Shown: one piece after another, positions 49,599 to 59,419 of the stretch
How the letters are laid out: each line of letters opens with the position of its first letter
Numbering within the stretch: position 1 is the first letter of the stretch
Origin: Promineifilum sp.
GTDB lineage: Bacteria > Chloroflexota > Anaerolineae > Promineifilales > Promineifilaceae
Reading direction: 5' to 3'
Assembly: GCA_020634335.1 (NCBI GenBank)
Contig: JACKBY010000003.1
Location: forward strand, 124,001 to 188,000
DNA length: 64,000 nucleotides
Notes under the pieces: model-generated
Database searches by the model: none
What the model was told of the DNA's origin: nothing
The model's input: the letters and a program-made list of their open reading frames with translations, nothing else
Position numbers and translations under genes: made by a program

Positions 49599-50024
49599 AT
49601 GTTCAATTACGTCAAAGTCAACGACCGGCTGAGCACCGCCGGGCAGCCGACCGAGGATCAGTTGCGCGCTCTGGCCGCCGACGGCTTCACGGCCATCATC
49701 AACCTGGCCCCGGTGAACCCGCCCTATACGCCAGCGGACGAGGCCGGGCTGGTTCAGTCGCTGGGCATGGCCTACCACTACATCCCCGTCCAGTGGAACA
49801 ACCCGACCGACGCCGATTTCGCCGCCTTCGAGGCGGCGATGCAGGCCACGGCCGGTGACACGCTGCTCATCCATTGCGCGGCCAACTTCCGCGTGACGGC
49901 CTTCTACTCACTCTATGCCCGCAAGCATTTGGGCTGGACGAAGGAGCAAGGGGAGGCGTTCCGGGCGCAGATCTGGGCGGGGAGTGATTATCCGATATGG
50001 GAGGAGTTTATTGCGCGGCAATAA
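49599..50024 (+). CDS. DUF442/DSP-like phosphatase family protein
   Basis: A 141-residue protein. VNDRLSTAGQPTEDQLRALAADGFTAIINLAP is the DUF442 N-terminal signature, and LLIHCAANFRVTAFYSLYAR is the P-loop region at residues ~88-107. The loop reads HCAANFR, so Cys and Arg of HCxxxxxR-type phosphatases are kept with altered spacing. It probably acts on a phosphoester. It is the intact relative of the pseudogene at 48703. Confidence 0.85.
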   Translation: MFNYVKVNDRLSTAGQPTEDQLRALAADGFTAIINLAPVNPPYTPADEAGLVQSLGMAYHYIPVQWNNPTDADFAAFEAAMQATAGDTLLIHCAANFRVTAFYSLYARKHLGWTKEQGEAFRAQIWAGSDYPIWEEFIARQ

Positions 50025-50323
50025 TCCTGCAACCACATATTGACTATGGGCCAGGGCAGCGTGTTGATTTCCAACAGCGCGGACGGCAGCTTATGATCCT
50101 GTCGGCGGGCTACGATAAGAGTATGGGTTATCCAGGCTCGTCATCTTATGGCTTTTACAACCGTTGCCTCTGATTTTGCAGGCCACTTCGGCGAGCTGAC
50201 GGCAGTTTTTGCACGGATTGAACAGGAAATGAGCACCTTTTGCTCTGTTGCCTGTTTTTCGACTCTATATACTTTACCTTGAATGCTGTTTCATACCAAT
50301 TCAAGTCAAAGAAGGAATTACCC
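50025..50323. other. Intergenic region without a convincing gene
   Basis: It holds a 44-codon ORF at 50149 (MAFTTVASDFAGHFGELTAV) with no recognisable family, and a weak hairpin AACAGG/CCTGTT near 50220-50256 followed by T residues. It may contain decayed coding sequence. Confidence 0.4.
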
Positions 50324-50746
50324 ATGTCGAATGAACAATCTCTAGCAACCGTGCGCGCTGTTTACGATGCTTTCAATATCGGGGATATGCCCACGCTACT
50401 GGGCCTCGTGGCGGAAGATTTTGAGCTGGTGGACGTAGCGCTGGGAATGACCTGGCGCGGTCCCCAGGGGTGGGGGGAGTGGGTACAGAACTGGGCCACC
50501 TCAATGCCCGACGCTCGCATCCGTCTGGACTCCATCATAGCCGAAGGCGATATCGTGGTGACGGAGCACACCGGGGGTGGCACGCATACCGGTCCACTGG
50601 GCACGCCCGCCGGCGTCATTCCGCCGACCGGGAAAACGCTAGAGTTGAAGTTCGCCGAGTTCTTTGAACTGCGCGACGGAAAAATCAAGACGTTGCGCGC
50701 CTATTGGGACACGGGTACGCTGATGCGACAACTTGGCCTCTTGTAG
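50324..50746 (+). CDS. SnoaL-like ester cyclase/NTF2-fold protein
   Basis: A 140-residue protein. VRAVYDAFNIGDMPTLLGLVAEDFELVD, then GMTWRGPQGWGEWVQNW, the central DIVVTEHTGGGTHTGPLG, and final KFAEFFELRDGKIKTLRAYWDTGTLM fit the SnoaL-like polyketide-cyclase family. The ORF runs further upstream, but ATG 50324 has GAAGGA before it and the family start. The substrate is unknown. Confidence 0.87.
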   Translation: MSNEQSLATVRAVYDAFNIGDMPTLLGLVAEDFELVDVALGMTWRGPQGWGEWVQNWATSMPDARIRLDSIIAEGDIVVTEHTGGGTHTGPLGTPAGVIPPTGKTLELKFAEFFELRDGKIKTLRAYWDTGTLMRQLGLL

Positions 50747-50960
50747 ACGGTGACCGGCGATACCCGACAGCCGCGTCTTTGACCCTTGTTCGGTACGGAG
50801 AGATGTCCGCTCCGTGCCGGACAAATTTGAATAATCCCTACCTGAATCCGCCTGATTTTCTAAGCATCCCTTGTAGCTCCTCGATTATTGTCGTGCCCGC
50901 CTTTGCCTGCCAAGACACCCTGTGAATCATGTGGTAATCATGCCACTCCTCCCGCCAGTC

Positions 50961-50969
50961 TGCTATAAT
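50961..50969 (+). promoter_or_regulatory. Extended -10 element TGCTATAAT
   Basis: A consensus extended -10 lies 27 nt before the ATG at 50997 and supports that small ORF as a real gene. Confidence 0.6.
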
Positions 50970-50996
50970 GTCTCCATCGTTTGTCGGTGGTGGGTC

Positions 50997-51221
50997 ATGA
51001 CCGTTGCATTCGAACTAGCCTATAAAGAACAGTTGCAGGCCGAAATTGAGGCGACGCCGGGCGAATGCCTTCCCGCACGCCTGTCAATCGTTCGCGTATA
51101 TCGTCAGAGCGCAACGCTTGGGCCTGCGGCCGACTCTTTCCGGCAGGGATGGGCCGACGTATTGAGCGGCCAGACTTTACCATTGTCTGAGCTTTGGCAG
51201 CACACTGCCCCTTCGTTTTGA
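50997..51221 (+). CDS. Small hypothetical protein
   Basis: A 74-residue, largely helical, acidic-then-mixed protein (FELAYKEQLQAEIEATPGEC ... WADVLSGQTLPLSELW). Its size and the final PLSELW resemble short antitoxin-like proteins, but no toxin gene is adjacent and I do not recognise the family. The promoter just upstream is the best support. Confidence 0.55.
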   Translation: MTVAFELAYKEQLQAEIEATPGECLPARLSIVRVYRQSATLGPAADSFRQGWADVLSGQTLPLSELWQHTAPSF

Positions 51222-51246
51222 TATGTTGGCCCATCCGTTGTTGTAG

Positions 51247-51265
51247 GGCGGGTGGGCAACCCGCC
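51247..51265. repeat. Hairpin GGCGGGT-GGGCA-ACCCGCC
   Basis: A 7-bp perfect stem between the small ORF and hutU, of the same GGCGGGT type as at 23016-23106. Confidence 0.6.
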
Positions 51266-51314
51266 GCACAGGATACAATACCCGCGCTACAAAATTCACC
51301 TCCCTTAAATCGCT

Positions 51315-52976
<1,662 letters not shown>

Positions 52977-53229
52977 AAAGTTGGCTTTCGGGGGCGTGGT
53001 TCGCGAACCGTTATTTTTCTCTTTATAAACCGCACTATGCCGCGTTTCTGTTACAATAGGTCGCATGACGTTCGAATTGAAAACCCCGCATGATGAGCTA
53101 ACTGCCCTGTTGCCCGAAGAGCGTCTACAATATTGTCGAACGGCTGGGCTTCGTGTGAATTCTCACCTTTGATCAACACCACTTTCGCCACTTTCGCCCT
53201 CGGCACTGTGACGCTTTTGACTTAATCCC
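52977..53229. other. Intergenic region with a short ORF
   Basis: A 35-codon ORF begins at 53066 (MTFELKTPHDELTALLPEER) and stops before 53175. It has no recognised family and may be debris. Confidence 0.35.
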
Positions 53230-54516
53230 ATGAACCGACCCACCCGCTACCTCATCGCGCTGCTTCTGTTCCTGGCCGTTGCCGCCGGAATTTCCACGGC
53301 TACCGCCGAGCCGGCCGCGCCGCCGCCTTCCACCTTCGTGCCCATTCACGAAACCGGCGCCGACTGGGCGGCCGACGAATACGCCTCGGCCGTTGCCTTC
53401 GGCGACATCGACGGCGACGGCCTGGACGAAGTGGCCGTCGGCCGACGCTCCACCACCGGGCCGCGCGTCTTCATCTACGACGACGCGGCGGCCGGTTTCG
53501 CCCCGCTGTGGAGCTTCGGCGAGGGCTGGGGCGTGGCCTCGTGGACGACCGGGCTGGCTTTCGGCAACGTTGACGACGACCCGGCCGAGGAGTTGGCCTT
53601 CACGCGCACGGCGGCCGTCAACGAACGCGTGTGGGTGGTCGATGACGCGGCGGCGGACTTCGTCGCGCTGGTACGTTACGGGGAAAATTGGCCCTCGACC
53701 ATTTCGGCTGTGGGTGTGGCCCTGGGCGACGTGGACGGCGACGGCCGCGATGAACTGGGCTACATCACCGACGCCGCCGATGGCGAGCGCATCTTCGTCC
53801 GCGATGATGCAACGGAGGCGTTTGCGTCCTTGTGGGCCGGCGACACGAGTTGGGGTGTCATCGCCACGGCCACCGCTATCGCCTTTGGCGACCCCGACGG
53901 CGACGGCTTAGACGAACTGGCTGTGACCCGCAATCACAACATCAACGCCCGTGTCTTCCTCTATGACGACGCCGTCACGACGCCGCCCGGCTTTGGGCTG
54001 CTGTGGCATTTCGGCGAGGGTTGGGGGCCGGGTTCCTTTGCCACGGGGGTGGCCTTTGGCAATATCGACGACGACCCGGCCGAGGAGATCGGCCTGACAC
54101 GCCGGGCCAGCCTTAACGAACGGGCCTACGTCTTCGACGACGCGGCGGCCGGCTTCGCCTCGCGGCAAAGGTTCGGCGACGATTGGGCGGCCAATGCCTG
54201 GGCCACCGGCATCGCCTTTGGCGACGTGGACGGCGACGGCCGCGACGAAATCGCCTTTTCCCGCGTGGCCACGATCAACCCGCGCGTCTTCGTCCACGAC
54301 GATGGCGCGCCGGGCGGCCCACGGCCCGCCTTCGGCCTGTTGTGGGGCGGCGGCGCGGAGTGGCCCGGCGGTTACTACGCCACGGCCGTGGCTTTCGGGC
54401 AGGTGGACGGATCGCCGGAGATGGAGCTGGGGCTGGGGCGCGTTGCGGACCAGGGGCCGCGAGCCTATGTGTTGCGGCGCGGCTGGCTGGGTTGGCTGCC
54501 GTTGGTAAGCAATTAA
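53230..54516 (+). CDS. Secreted seven-bladed FG-GAP beta-propeller protein
   Basis: A 428-residue protein. Signal peptide YLIALLLFLAVAAGISTATAEP, then seven repeats of ~54 residues. Each begins with a TAVAFGDIDGDGLDELAVTR-like unit that carries a DxDxDG calcium site in blades 1, 3, 4 and 6; in blades 2 and 5 it reads GNVDDDPAEE, and blade 7 has GQVDGSPEME. The end GWLGWLPLVSN resembles the PLV-type C-terminal tails of many Chloroflexota exported proteins. It is likely a surface protein; the ligand is unknown. Confidence 0.88.
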   Translation: MNRPTRYLIALLLFLAVAAGISTATAEPAAPPPSTFVPIHETGADWAADEYASAVAFGDIDGDGLDEVAVGRRSTTGPRVFIYDDAAAGFAPLWSFGEGWGVASWTTGLAFGNVDDDPAEELAFTRTAAVNERVWVVDDAAADFVALVRYGENWPSTISAVGVALGDVDGDGRDELGYITDAADGERIFVRDDATEAFASLWAGDTSWGVIATATAIAFGDPDGDGLDELAVTRNHNINARVFLYDDAVTTPPGFGLLWHFGEGWGPGSFATGVAFGNIDDDPAEEIGLTRRASLNERAYVFDDAAAGFASRQRFGDDWAANAWATGIAFGDVDGDGRDEIAFSRVATINPRVFVHDDGAPGGPRPAFGLLWGGGAEWPGGYYATAVAFGQVDGSPEMELGLGRVADQGPRAYVLRRGWLGWLPLVSN

Positions 54517-54582
54517 ACGGGACCTTTCAAGGAAGATATTCGAGATCGTTATGCACTCCGGGTCTGTTGCCGGCGCTTTGTC

Positions 54583-55443
54583 CTAGCCGCTAACCGAAAG
54601 GTTCTGATCCTCCAGCCAATGCAGTACCACCGCGGCCGCATCGTCCGGCGCTTCCAGCGTCAGCATGTGGCCGGCGTCGCTCATCTCCAGGAACGCAGCC
54701 GAGGGCTGTAAGGTCTGCCACAGCGCCCAGGCGTCGGGGAAGAGCGTGTCCGACGCCGCGCCGCGCACAGCCAGCGTCGGCAGGCTGAGTCGGGGAATCT
54801 CGTCCCACACGTCCAGCGGCGGGTGGGCGTAGAAGGCGGCTTCCCACGCGCGCGGAAAGCTGAGTACCACTTCGCCGGTGGTCGCGTCGTCGTGCAGCCC
54901 CTCGTTGACGTAGTCCCACAGCGTTTCGTCGGGAAAATTGGCGAAGACACGTTTCTCCCGGTAGCGGTCAAAGGCCGCCTGCCGATCCGGCCAGCGGTCG
55001 CGGCGGCGGCGCGCGGCCAGGACAAAGGGCCGCTCGGCCGCGGCTTGCGGGTGGGCGCGGGCGGCGTCGAGCACGGCCGGGGGCAGGAAGACCGGCTCGA
55101 TGAGCACCAGGGCGCGAAAGCGCTGCGGCTCGCGCAGGGCGGCCTTCATCGTCGCCACCGCGCCCAGCGAGTGGCCGACGCCGATGATGCCCTCCAGCCG
55201 CTGCTGGTCGAGGAAGCGCAGGAGATCGTCGGCGATGAGATTCCAGTCGTCGAAAGCATCGGCCGGAGCCACATCCGGCGCGCCGGGCGACAGATACCAC
55301 AGCGCCCGGTGGTGGGCGGCCATGACGTGATAGTGTGCCGTAAACGGCATCAAAAAGCGCCGGAAGCAGCGCGGCGTGTAGGCGTTGGGGTGGGAAAAGT
55401 GGAGCACGGGGCCGTGGCCGCCGAAGTCGTCGTAGGGAATCAT
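54583..55443 (-). CDS. Alpha/beta hydrolase
   Basis: A 286-residue protein. Oxyanion region HFSHPNAYTPRCF, nucleophile elbow GVGHSLGAVATM (Ser ~residue 93), and catalytic His in MSDAGHMLTLEAPDD near the end define the fold. Its ATG overlaps the stop of the PIN toxin gene (ATGA), so it is co-translated with a toxin-antitoxin pair, an unusual neighbour. Substrate unknown. Confidence 0.9.
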   Translation of the reverse strand: MIPYDDFGGHGPVLHFSHPNAYTPRCFRRFLMPFTAHYHVMAAHHRALWYLSPGAPDVAPADAFDDWNLIADDLLRFLDQQRLEGIIGVGHSLGAVATMKAALREPQRFRALVLIEPVFLPPAVLDAARAHPQAAAERPFVLAARRRRDRWPDRQAAFDRYREKRVFANFPDETLWDYVNEGLHDDATTGEVVLSFPRAWEAAFYAHPPLDVWDEIPRLSLPTLAVRGAASDTLFPDAWALWQTLQPSAAFLEMSDAGHMLTLEAPDDAAAVVLHWLEDQNLSVSG

Positions 55444-55892
55444 AGGGGGTAGTGGTCAGTGGTTAGTTCGCCGATCCAGTGGACCCAGGCCAGCCCGGCG
55501 GATTGGGCGGCGCGGGCCAGGCGGCGGTCGGCCGTCCAGAAGGGCGCGTTCTCCCGCGAGGCCAGGGCCAGGTATTGTGCGTCATACGCCTTGCTTTGGC
55601 CGACGCGTTCGGCCAGCCGGAGCGCCAGCCGATGCAACTCCGGTGTAGGCGCTATCGTTTCGACGCCGGATTGCTGTAGTTGGTGGAGTACAGGCAGCGC
55701 TCTTTCCTCTCGCAACTGTCGGAGAGCCACACCTTTCCTGACAAGAGACGTTAGTTCGTATTCGAAAAGTAGGGGCGCGATAAGCCATTCACCCTGCCTG
55801 CTCCATAAACTAAACGCTTGGACTGCCAAGGCATCATAGGGTAAGGGTAATGCCAGGGCTACCACCAGGTTGGAATCCACGACGATGGTCAC
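55440..55892 (-). CDS. PIN-domain toxin (VapC-like)
   Basis: A 150-residue PIN nuclease. First Asp in VTIVVDSNLVVALAL (residue ~6), conserved Glu in FEYELTSLVRKG (~50), and the acidic pair in SKAYDAQYLALASRENAPFWTADRRLARAA (~100-128). It would cleave RNA unless bound by its antitoxin. The GTG start at 55892 overlaps the antitoxin stop (GTGA); ATG at 55904 is an alternative. The frame's upstream extension is not supported. Confidence 0.88.
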   Translation of the reverse strand: MTIVVDSNLVVALALPLPYDALAVQAFSLWSRQGEWLIAPLLFEYELTSLVRKGVALRQLREERALPVLHQLQQSGVETIAPTPELHRLALRLAERVGQSKAYDAQYLALASRENAPFWTADRRLARAAQSAGLAWVHWIGELTTDHYPL

Positions 55893-56188
55893 TCGCCACC
55901 CCATACTTTTTGAGCAAGCTCTTCCTCTCGCTCGGCGCGGTCGTTCAGTATAAATTCCTCTGGAAATTCTCCAGATTCCGCGCGAATCGCCTCCCGAATT
56001 TTTGCCAGTTCGACCAGTCTTTCCTTCCAGTCTAAACGCCGTCTCTCCTCTTCGCGCTCGACTAGATATTCGGCCACCGCCTCGCGGACTATTTCCGACA
56101 TACTGCGTCCTTCCGCTTTGGCCAGCTCGGACAAATCCTGGTGCTGCCGGCGTTCCAATAATATTTGCGTGCGATATAAGTTGCCCAT
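55889..56188 (-). CDS. Ribbon-helix-helix antitoxin
   Basis: A 99-residue protein. RTQILLERRQHQDLSELAKAEGRSMSEIVREAVAEYL is a ribbon-helix-helix DNA-binding domain; the charged C-terminal half (ERRRLDWKERLVELAKIREAI and on) is the toxin-binding part. GAGGTGG is the ribosome binding site. It is the first gene of the antitoxin-PIN-hydrolase operon and should bind the palindrome in its own promoter. Confidence 0.88.
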   Translation of the reverse strand: MGNLYRTQILLERRQHQDLSELAKAEGRSMSEIVREAVAEYLVEREEERRRLDWKERLVELAKIREAIRAESGEFPEEFILNDRAEREEELAQKVWGGE

Positions 56189-56205
56189 GCGCCACCTCGT
56201 GATGA

Positions 56206-56234
56206 ATTATACATCTACACATGTGTAGATACAA
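56206..56234 (-). promoter_or_regulatory. Toxin-antitoxin promoter with an 18-bp palindrome in its spacer
   Basis: On the minus strand TTGTAT (56229-56234) and TATAAT (56206-56211) are exactly 17 nt apart. The perfect palindrome ATCTACACATGTGTAGAT (56213-56230) occupies the spacer. Binding of the antitoxin there would exclude RNA polymerase. Confidence 0.88.
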
Positions 56235-56428
56235 TCGTGTTGGTGGGTATGAGAGGCCGAGCTTCTTCCCACAAACTGGTTTCTGGGTCTGGGGATAATC
56301 TTCCAAAACAATCACGTCGATCAACGACGCGAGCCGGGCAAGCGCCGTCAGTGTTTACTCACGCCGTTCCCTCAATGCCAGCGTCGTGGCTATCAGGAGC
56401 GCGTCAACGGGGCCAACCGAGCAATTAC

Positions 56429-58990
56429 CTATCTGGCATGAACCTTATCTGTCAATATCCCCAACAACCGCCGCGTCACATCCTTCGTGTCCGGGCCGAT
56501 GTCGCCCGGCGGGCCGACGCAGGCCGGGCAGCCGGCCGTGCAGCGGCAATCGCCCACCAGTTCCAGCGCCGCGGCCAGCAGCGTGTCGTGTAGCTCGTAG
56601 AGCCGCTCGCTGAAGCCCACCCCGGCCGGCACGCGCTCGTAGACCACCAGCGTCGGCGCGCGCGTTACCGGACTGAGCGATTCGGCCGATACGCTGATAT
56701 CGCCGGGGTCGCACATCAGGAACAACGGGGCCAAATTGCCCAGCGCGTAGCCCAGCCCGGCCAGCGCCGAGCGCGTCTGCTGGCCCAACTCGGCCCGGCG
56801 GTGGCAGCTGGGACACAGTGTCACCAGATTGTCGAGCTGGTTGGCGACGCGGTAGTTCTCGTTCACGCCGGGCACATAACCGTATTCGCGGAAGGGGCGG
56901 ATGTGGTGGATGTGGAGGGTGATGTCGTCGCCGCTCGCGCCGCAGGTACGGCAACGACGACCGTCGCGCTCCAGCGCCAGCTTGCGCTGCGCTTGCCAGT
57001 TCGGCCCGTAGTCGTTGGGCCGCAGCAGGATGCCCAGGTCATATAGCCGGTCGGTTAGCGCCTCATTGAAGACCAGCCAGTAGCCGGTCGTCTCCAGCGT
57101 CAGGGCCGGCAGGTCGATGGAGCCAAAGCCCAGCGTCTCGTTGGTATAGCGCCGTACCTTGCGGTAGCCGGTGGCCTGGGTGATGATCGTCGCCTCGCCG
57201 AAGGCGACCGTCAGCCCGCCTTGCTCCCGCTCGGCCACGGCCTCTAATCGGCGGATGTTGCTGCCGGAGGCGGCCCAGGTGAAGTAATCGACGTCCACCG
57301 GCCGCACGTCGGCCAGGCGACCTTCCCAGTCGAGTCGCTCCACCAGGTAGGTCTGGGCCTGATGGCTGTAGATCGCCCCCTCGTGGACCATCATCGCCGC
57401 CCCGGCCAGCTCGACCTGGCCAATGACGTTAGGTTGGTCGCCGCTGATATCCTGGATGACCACCGTGTCGTCGCCGCCGGTGCGCAGCGAGACAGCCGAG
57501 GAGGGCGCGCCGTCGCCCACGTAATGGTATTGATTTCGCGTGGCGTGCAGGTCGCCGGCGCGCGCCAGGTCGTCGAGCACCGGCTGCACCGGGTCGAAGC
57601 CGCCGAAGGCCTCGTCGGCGGTGAAGGGCAACTCGAAGGCGGCGCATAGCAGGTGGCGGGTCAGGATGGGCAGATTATCGGGGTTGGTCAGTGCGTGCTC
57701 CGGCGAGCGGCCGAACAGGTAGCGCGGGTGAAGGCACAGGTATTGATCGAGCGCGCCGTTGCCGGCCACCAGCACCGCCGCCGAGCGGGCAGCCCGGCGA
57801 CCGGCCCGGCCGACCTGCTGCCAGGTCCCGGCGATGGTGCCGGGGTAGCCGGTCAGCACGGCCGCGTCCAGCGCGCCGATGTCGATGCCCAGTTCCAGGG
57901 CGTTGGTCGCCACCACGCCGCGCACCGCGCCGTCGCGCAGCCCGGCCTCGATGGCCCGCCGTTCCAGCGGCAGATAGCCGCCGCGATAACCCATCACTAC
58001 CGGCGGCGCGTCGTCGCTGCCCCTCTCGCGGCCCCGGAAGGCCAGTTCGTCGCGCAAATAGGTCAGCAGCAGCTCCACCGTCTGGCGGGCGCGGGCGAAG
58101 ACGATGGTCTGGATGTCCTGAGCCAAAAAGGTCAGGGCCGCGTCCTTGGCCGCCAGGACAGTGCTCGACCGCAGCCCCAGTTCCTCGTCAATGATGGGCG
58201 GGTTATAGAGGATGAAGTCCTTGCGCCCTTGCGGCGCACCGTTGTGCGACTCGTCCACAAGCATGAACGACCGTTCGATCAATCGTTCGGCGTGTTCCCG
58301 CGGGTTGGCGATGGTGGCCGAGGCGCAGATGAACAGCGGATCGCTGCCGTAGAAGCGACACAACCGCTGTAGCCGGCGCAGGACATTGGCGACGTGGCTG
58401 CCGAAGACGCCGCGATAGGTGTGGATCTCATCGACGACGACGTACTCTAACCGCCCGAACAGCGACCGCCACGAAGGATGGAAGGGCAGGATGCCGGCGT
58501 GGAGCATGTCGGGGTTGGTGATGAGGATACCGCCGCCGGCGCGGATGCTCGACCGCTTGCCGCGCGGCGTGTCGCCGTCGTAAGTATGGACGGCCACCGG
58601 CAGCCGGGCGGCGGCGATGATCGCGGCCGTCTCCGCTTCCTGATCGTGGGCCAGCGCCTTGGTGGGGAAGAGGTAGAGGGCGCGCGCCGCCGGGTCGGCC
58701 GCCAGCCGGGACAGGACGGGCAGCGTGTAGACAAGCGATTTGCCGCTGGCTGTGGCTGTGGCGACGACGACGTTCTGCCCGCGCTCCACGGCTTCGATGG
58801 CCGCCGCCTGATGGCTGTAGAGTTGGTCGATGTCGCGCTCTCGCAAGGCGGCCGCCAGCCGTGGATCGACCGAGTCCGGCAGCGGCGCGTAGCGACCCGG
58901 CCGCGCCGGAATGCGCTCCCAGGCGACGACATTGGCGACGAAGTCGCGGTTGGCGCGCAGGTGGTCGAGGAGGGCGGGGAGGGTGGACAT
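56429..58990 (-). CDS. MrfA/YprA-like DEAD/DEAH helicase with an inserted HNH domain
   Basis: An 853-residue protein. Helicase motifs: TATASGKSLVYTLP (I, ~75), DEIH in VVVDEIHTYRGVFG (II), SATIANP (III), QQVGRAGRR (VI). A MrfA-type C-terminal zinc domain ends the protein (CDPGDISVS, YERVPAGVGFSERLYE, CRCTAGCPACVGP). Between about residues 670 and 735 an extra module reads RDGRRCRTCG, HIHHIRPFREYGY, NLVTLCPSCHRRAE, a classical HNH nuclease with two zinc-binding Cys pairs. MrfA proteins excise mitomycin-type DNA damage; a fused nuclease would fit repair or defence. Confidence 0.9.
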   Translation of the reverse strand: MSTLPALLDHLRANRDFVANVVAWERIPARPGRYAPLPDSVDPRLAAALRERDIDQLYSHQAAAIEAVERGQNVVVATATASGKSLVYTLPVLSRLAADPAARALYLFPTKALAHDQEAETAAIIAAARLPVAVHTYDGDTPRGKRSSIRAGGGILITNPDMLHAGILPFHPSWRSLFGRLEYVVVDEIHTYRGVFGSHVANVLRRLQRLCRFYGSDPLFICASATIANPREHAERLIERSFMLVDESHNGAPQGRKDFILYNPPIIDEELGLRSSTVLAAKDAALTFLAQDIQTIVFARARQTVELLLTYLRDELAFRGRERGSDDAPPVVMGYRGGYLPLERRAIEAGLRDGAVRGVVATNALELGIDIGALDAAVLTGYPGTIAGTWQQVGRAGRRAARSAAVLVAGNGALDQYLCLHPRYLFGRSPEHALTNPDNLPILTRHLLCAAFELPFTADEAFGGFDPVQPVLDDLARAGDLHATRNQYHYVGDGAPSSAVSLRTGGDDTVVIQDISGDQPNVIGQVELAGAAMMVHEGAIYSHQAQTYLVERLDWEGRLADVRPVDVDYFTWAASGSNIRRLEAVAEREQGGLTVAFGEATIITQATGYRKVRRYTNETLGFGSIDLPALTLETTGYWLVFNEALTDRLYDLGILLRPNDYGPNWQAQRKLALERDGRRCRTCGASGDDITLHIHHIRPFREYGYVPGVNENYRVANQLDNLVTLCPSCHRRAELGQQTRSALAGLGYALGNLAPLFLMCDPGDISVSAESLSPVTRAPTLVVYERVPAGVGFSERLYELHDTLLAAALELVGDCRCTAGCPACVGPPGDIGPDTKDVTRRLLGILTDKVHAR

Positions 58991-59419
58991 GGGTCAATGC
59001 AAACAAATGTGCTAGGAGTGCATTGTACAGAGGTTGGGGCCAGGAAACAAGAACTAAGAAATCGTACGTAAACCTGTTGGAAACCTTCTTCGCCACCTAT
59101 AGATGAATCCATAGGCTTTTATGGCGGGAATAGGTCGCAATCGCAGGGGACATTTGAAACTCTTTCCTTATCTCAATTTCCTCCAACATGAGAAGTGCTT
59201 CCCAATCGCTCGAATTGTCCCCCTCCAAGTTGACAGTCCCCTGCCTTCCAGCTAAAATTTAACCACTGTTAAATTCAACACTAACAGTAATTAATAAAAT
59301 TATTACTCTTTGTCATACTCCACACGTGCCGAAAGACACTGGCGGCGGCCGGGCCGGGCGATCTACAATCATGACAAGGAGCCAGGCTACTCATTAGCCA
59401 CCTAGCGGAGAACGACCTT
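58991..59419. other. Intergenic region with zntA-like gene promoter and a small inverted-repeat element
   Basis: No gene is seen. GCAGGGGAC (59143-59151) is inverted as GTCCCCTGC (59236-59244), bounding a ~100-bp segment that may be a transposon scar. The A+T-rich stretch 59253-59310 contrasts with the GC-rich surroundings and holds the promoter and a candidate operator (59265-59288). Confidence 0.5.
59230..59258 (+). promoter_or_regulatory. Promoter of the P-type ATPase gene
   Basis: TTGACA (59230-59235) and TAAAAT (59253-59258) with a 17-nt spacer. ACTGTTA (59265-59271) and TAACAGT (59282-59288) form an inverted repeat just downstream, at the expected start of transcription, and may bind a repressor. 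Confidence 0.7.

Noticed and set aside
59143..59244. Complete insertion sequence upstream of the metal pump
   Set aside because: The inverted ends are only 9 bp and the interior ~84 bp has no coding potential; at most a scar.
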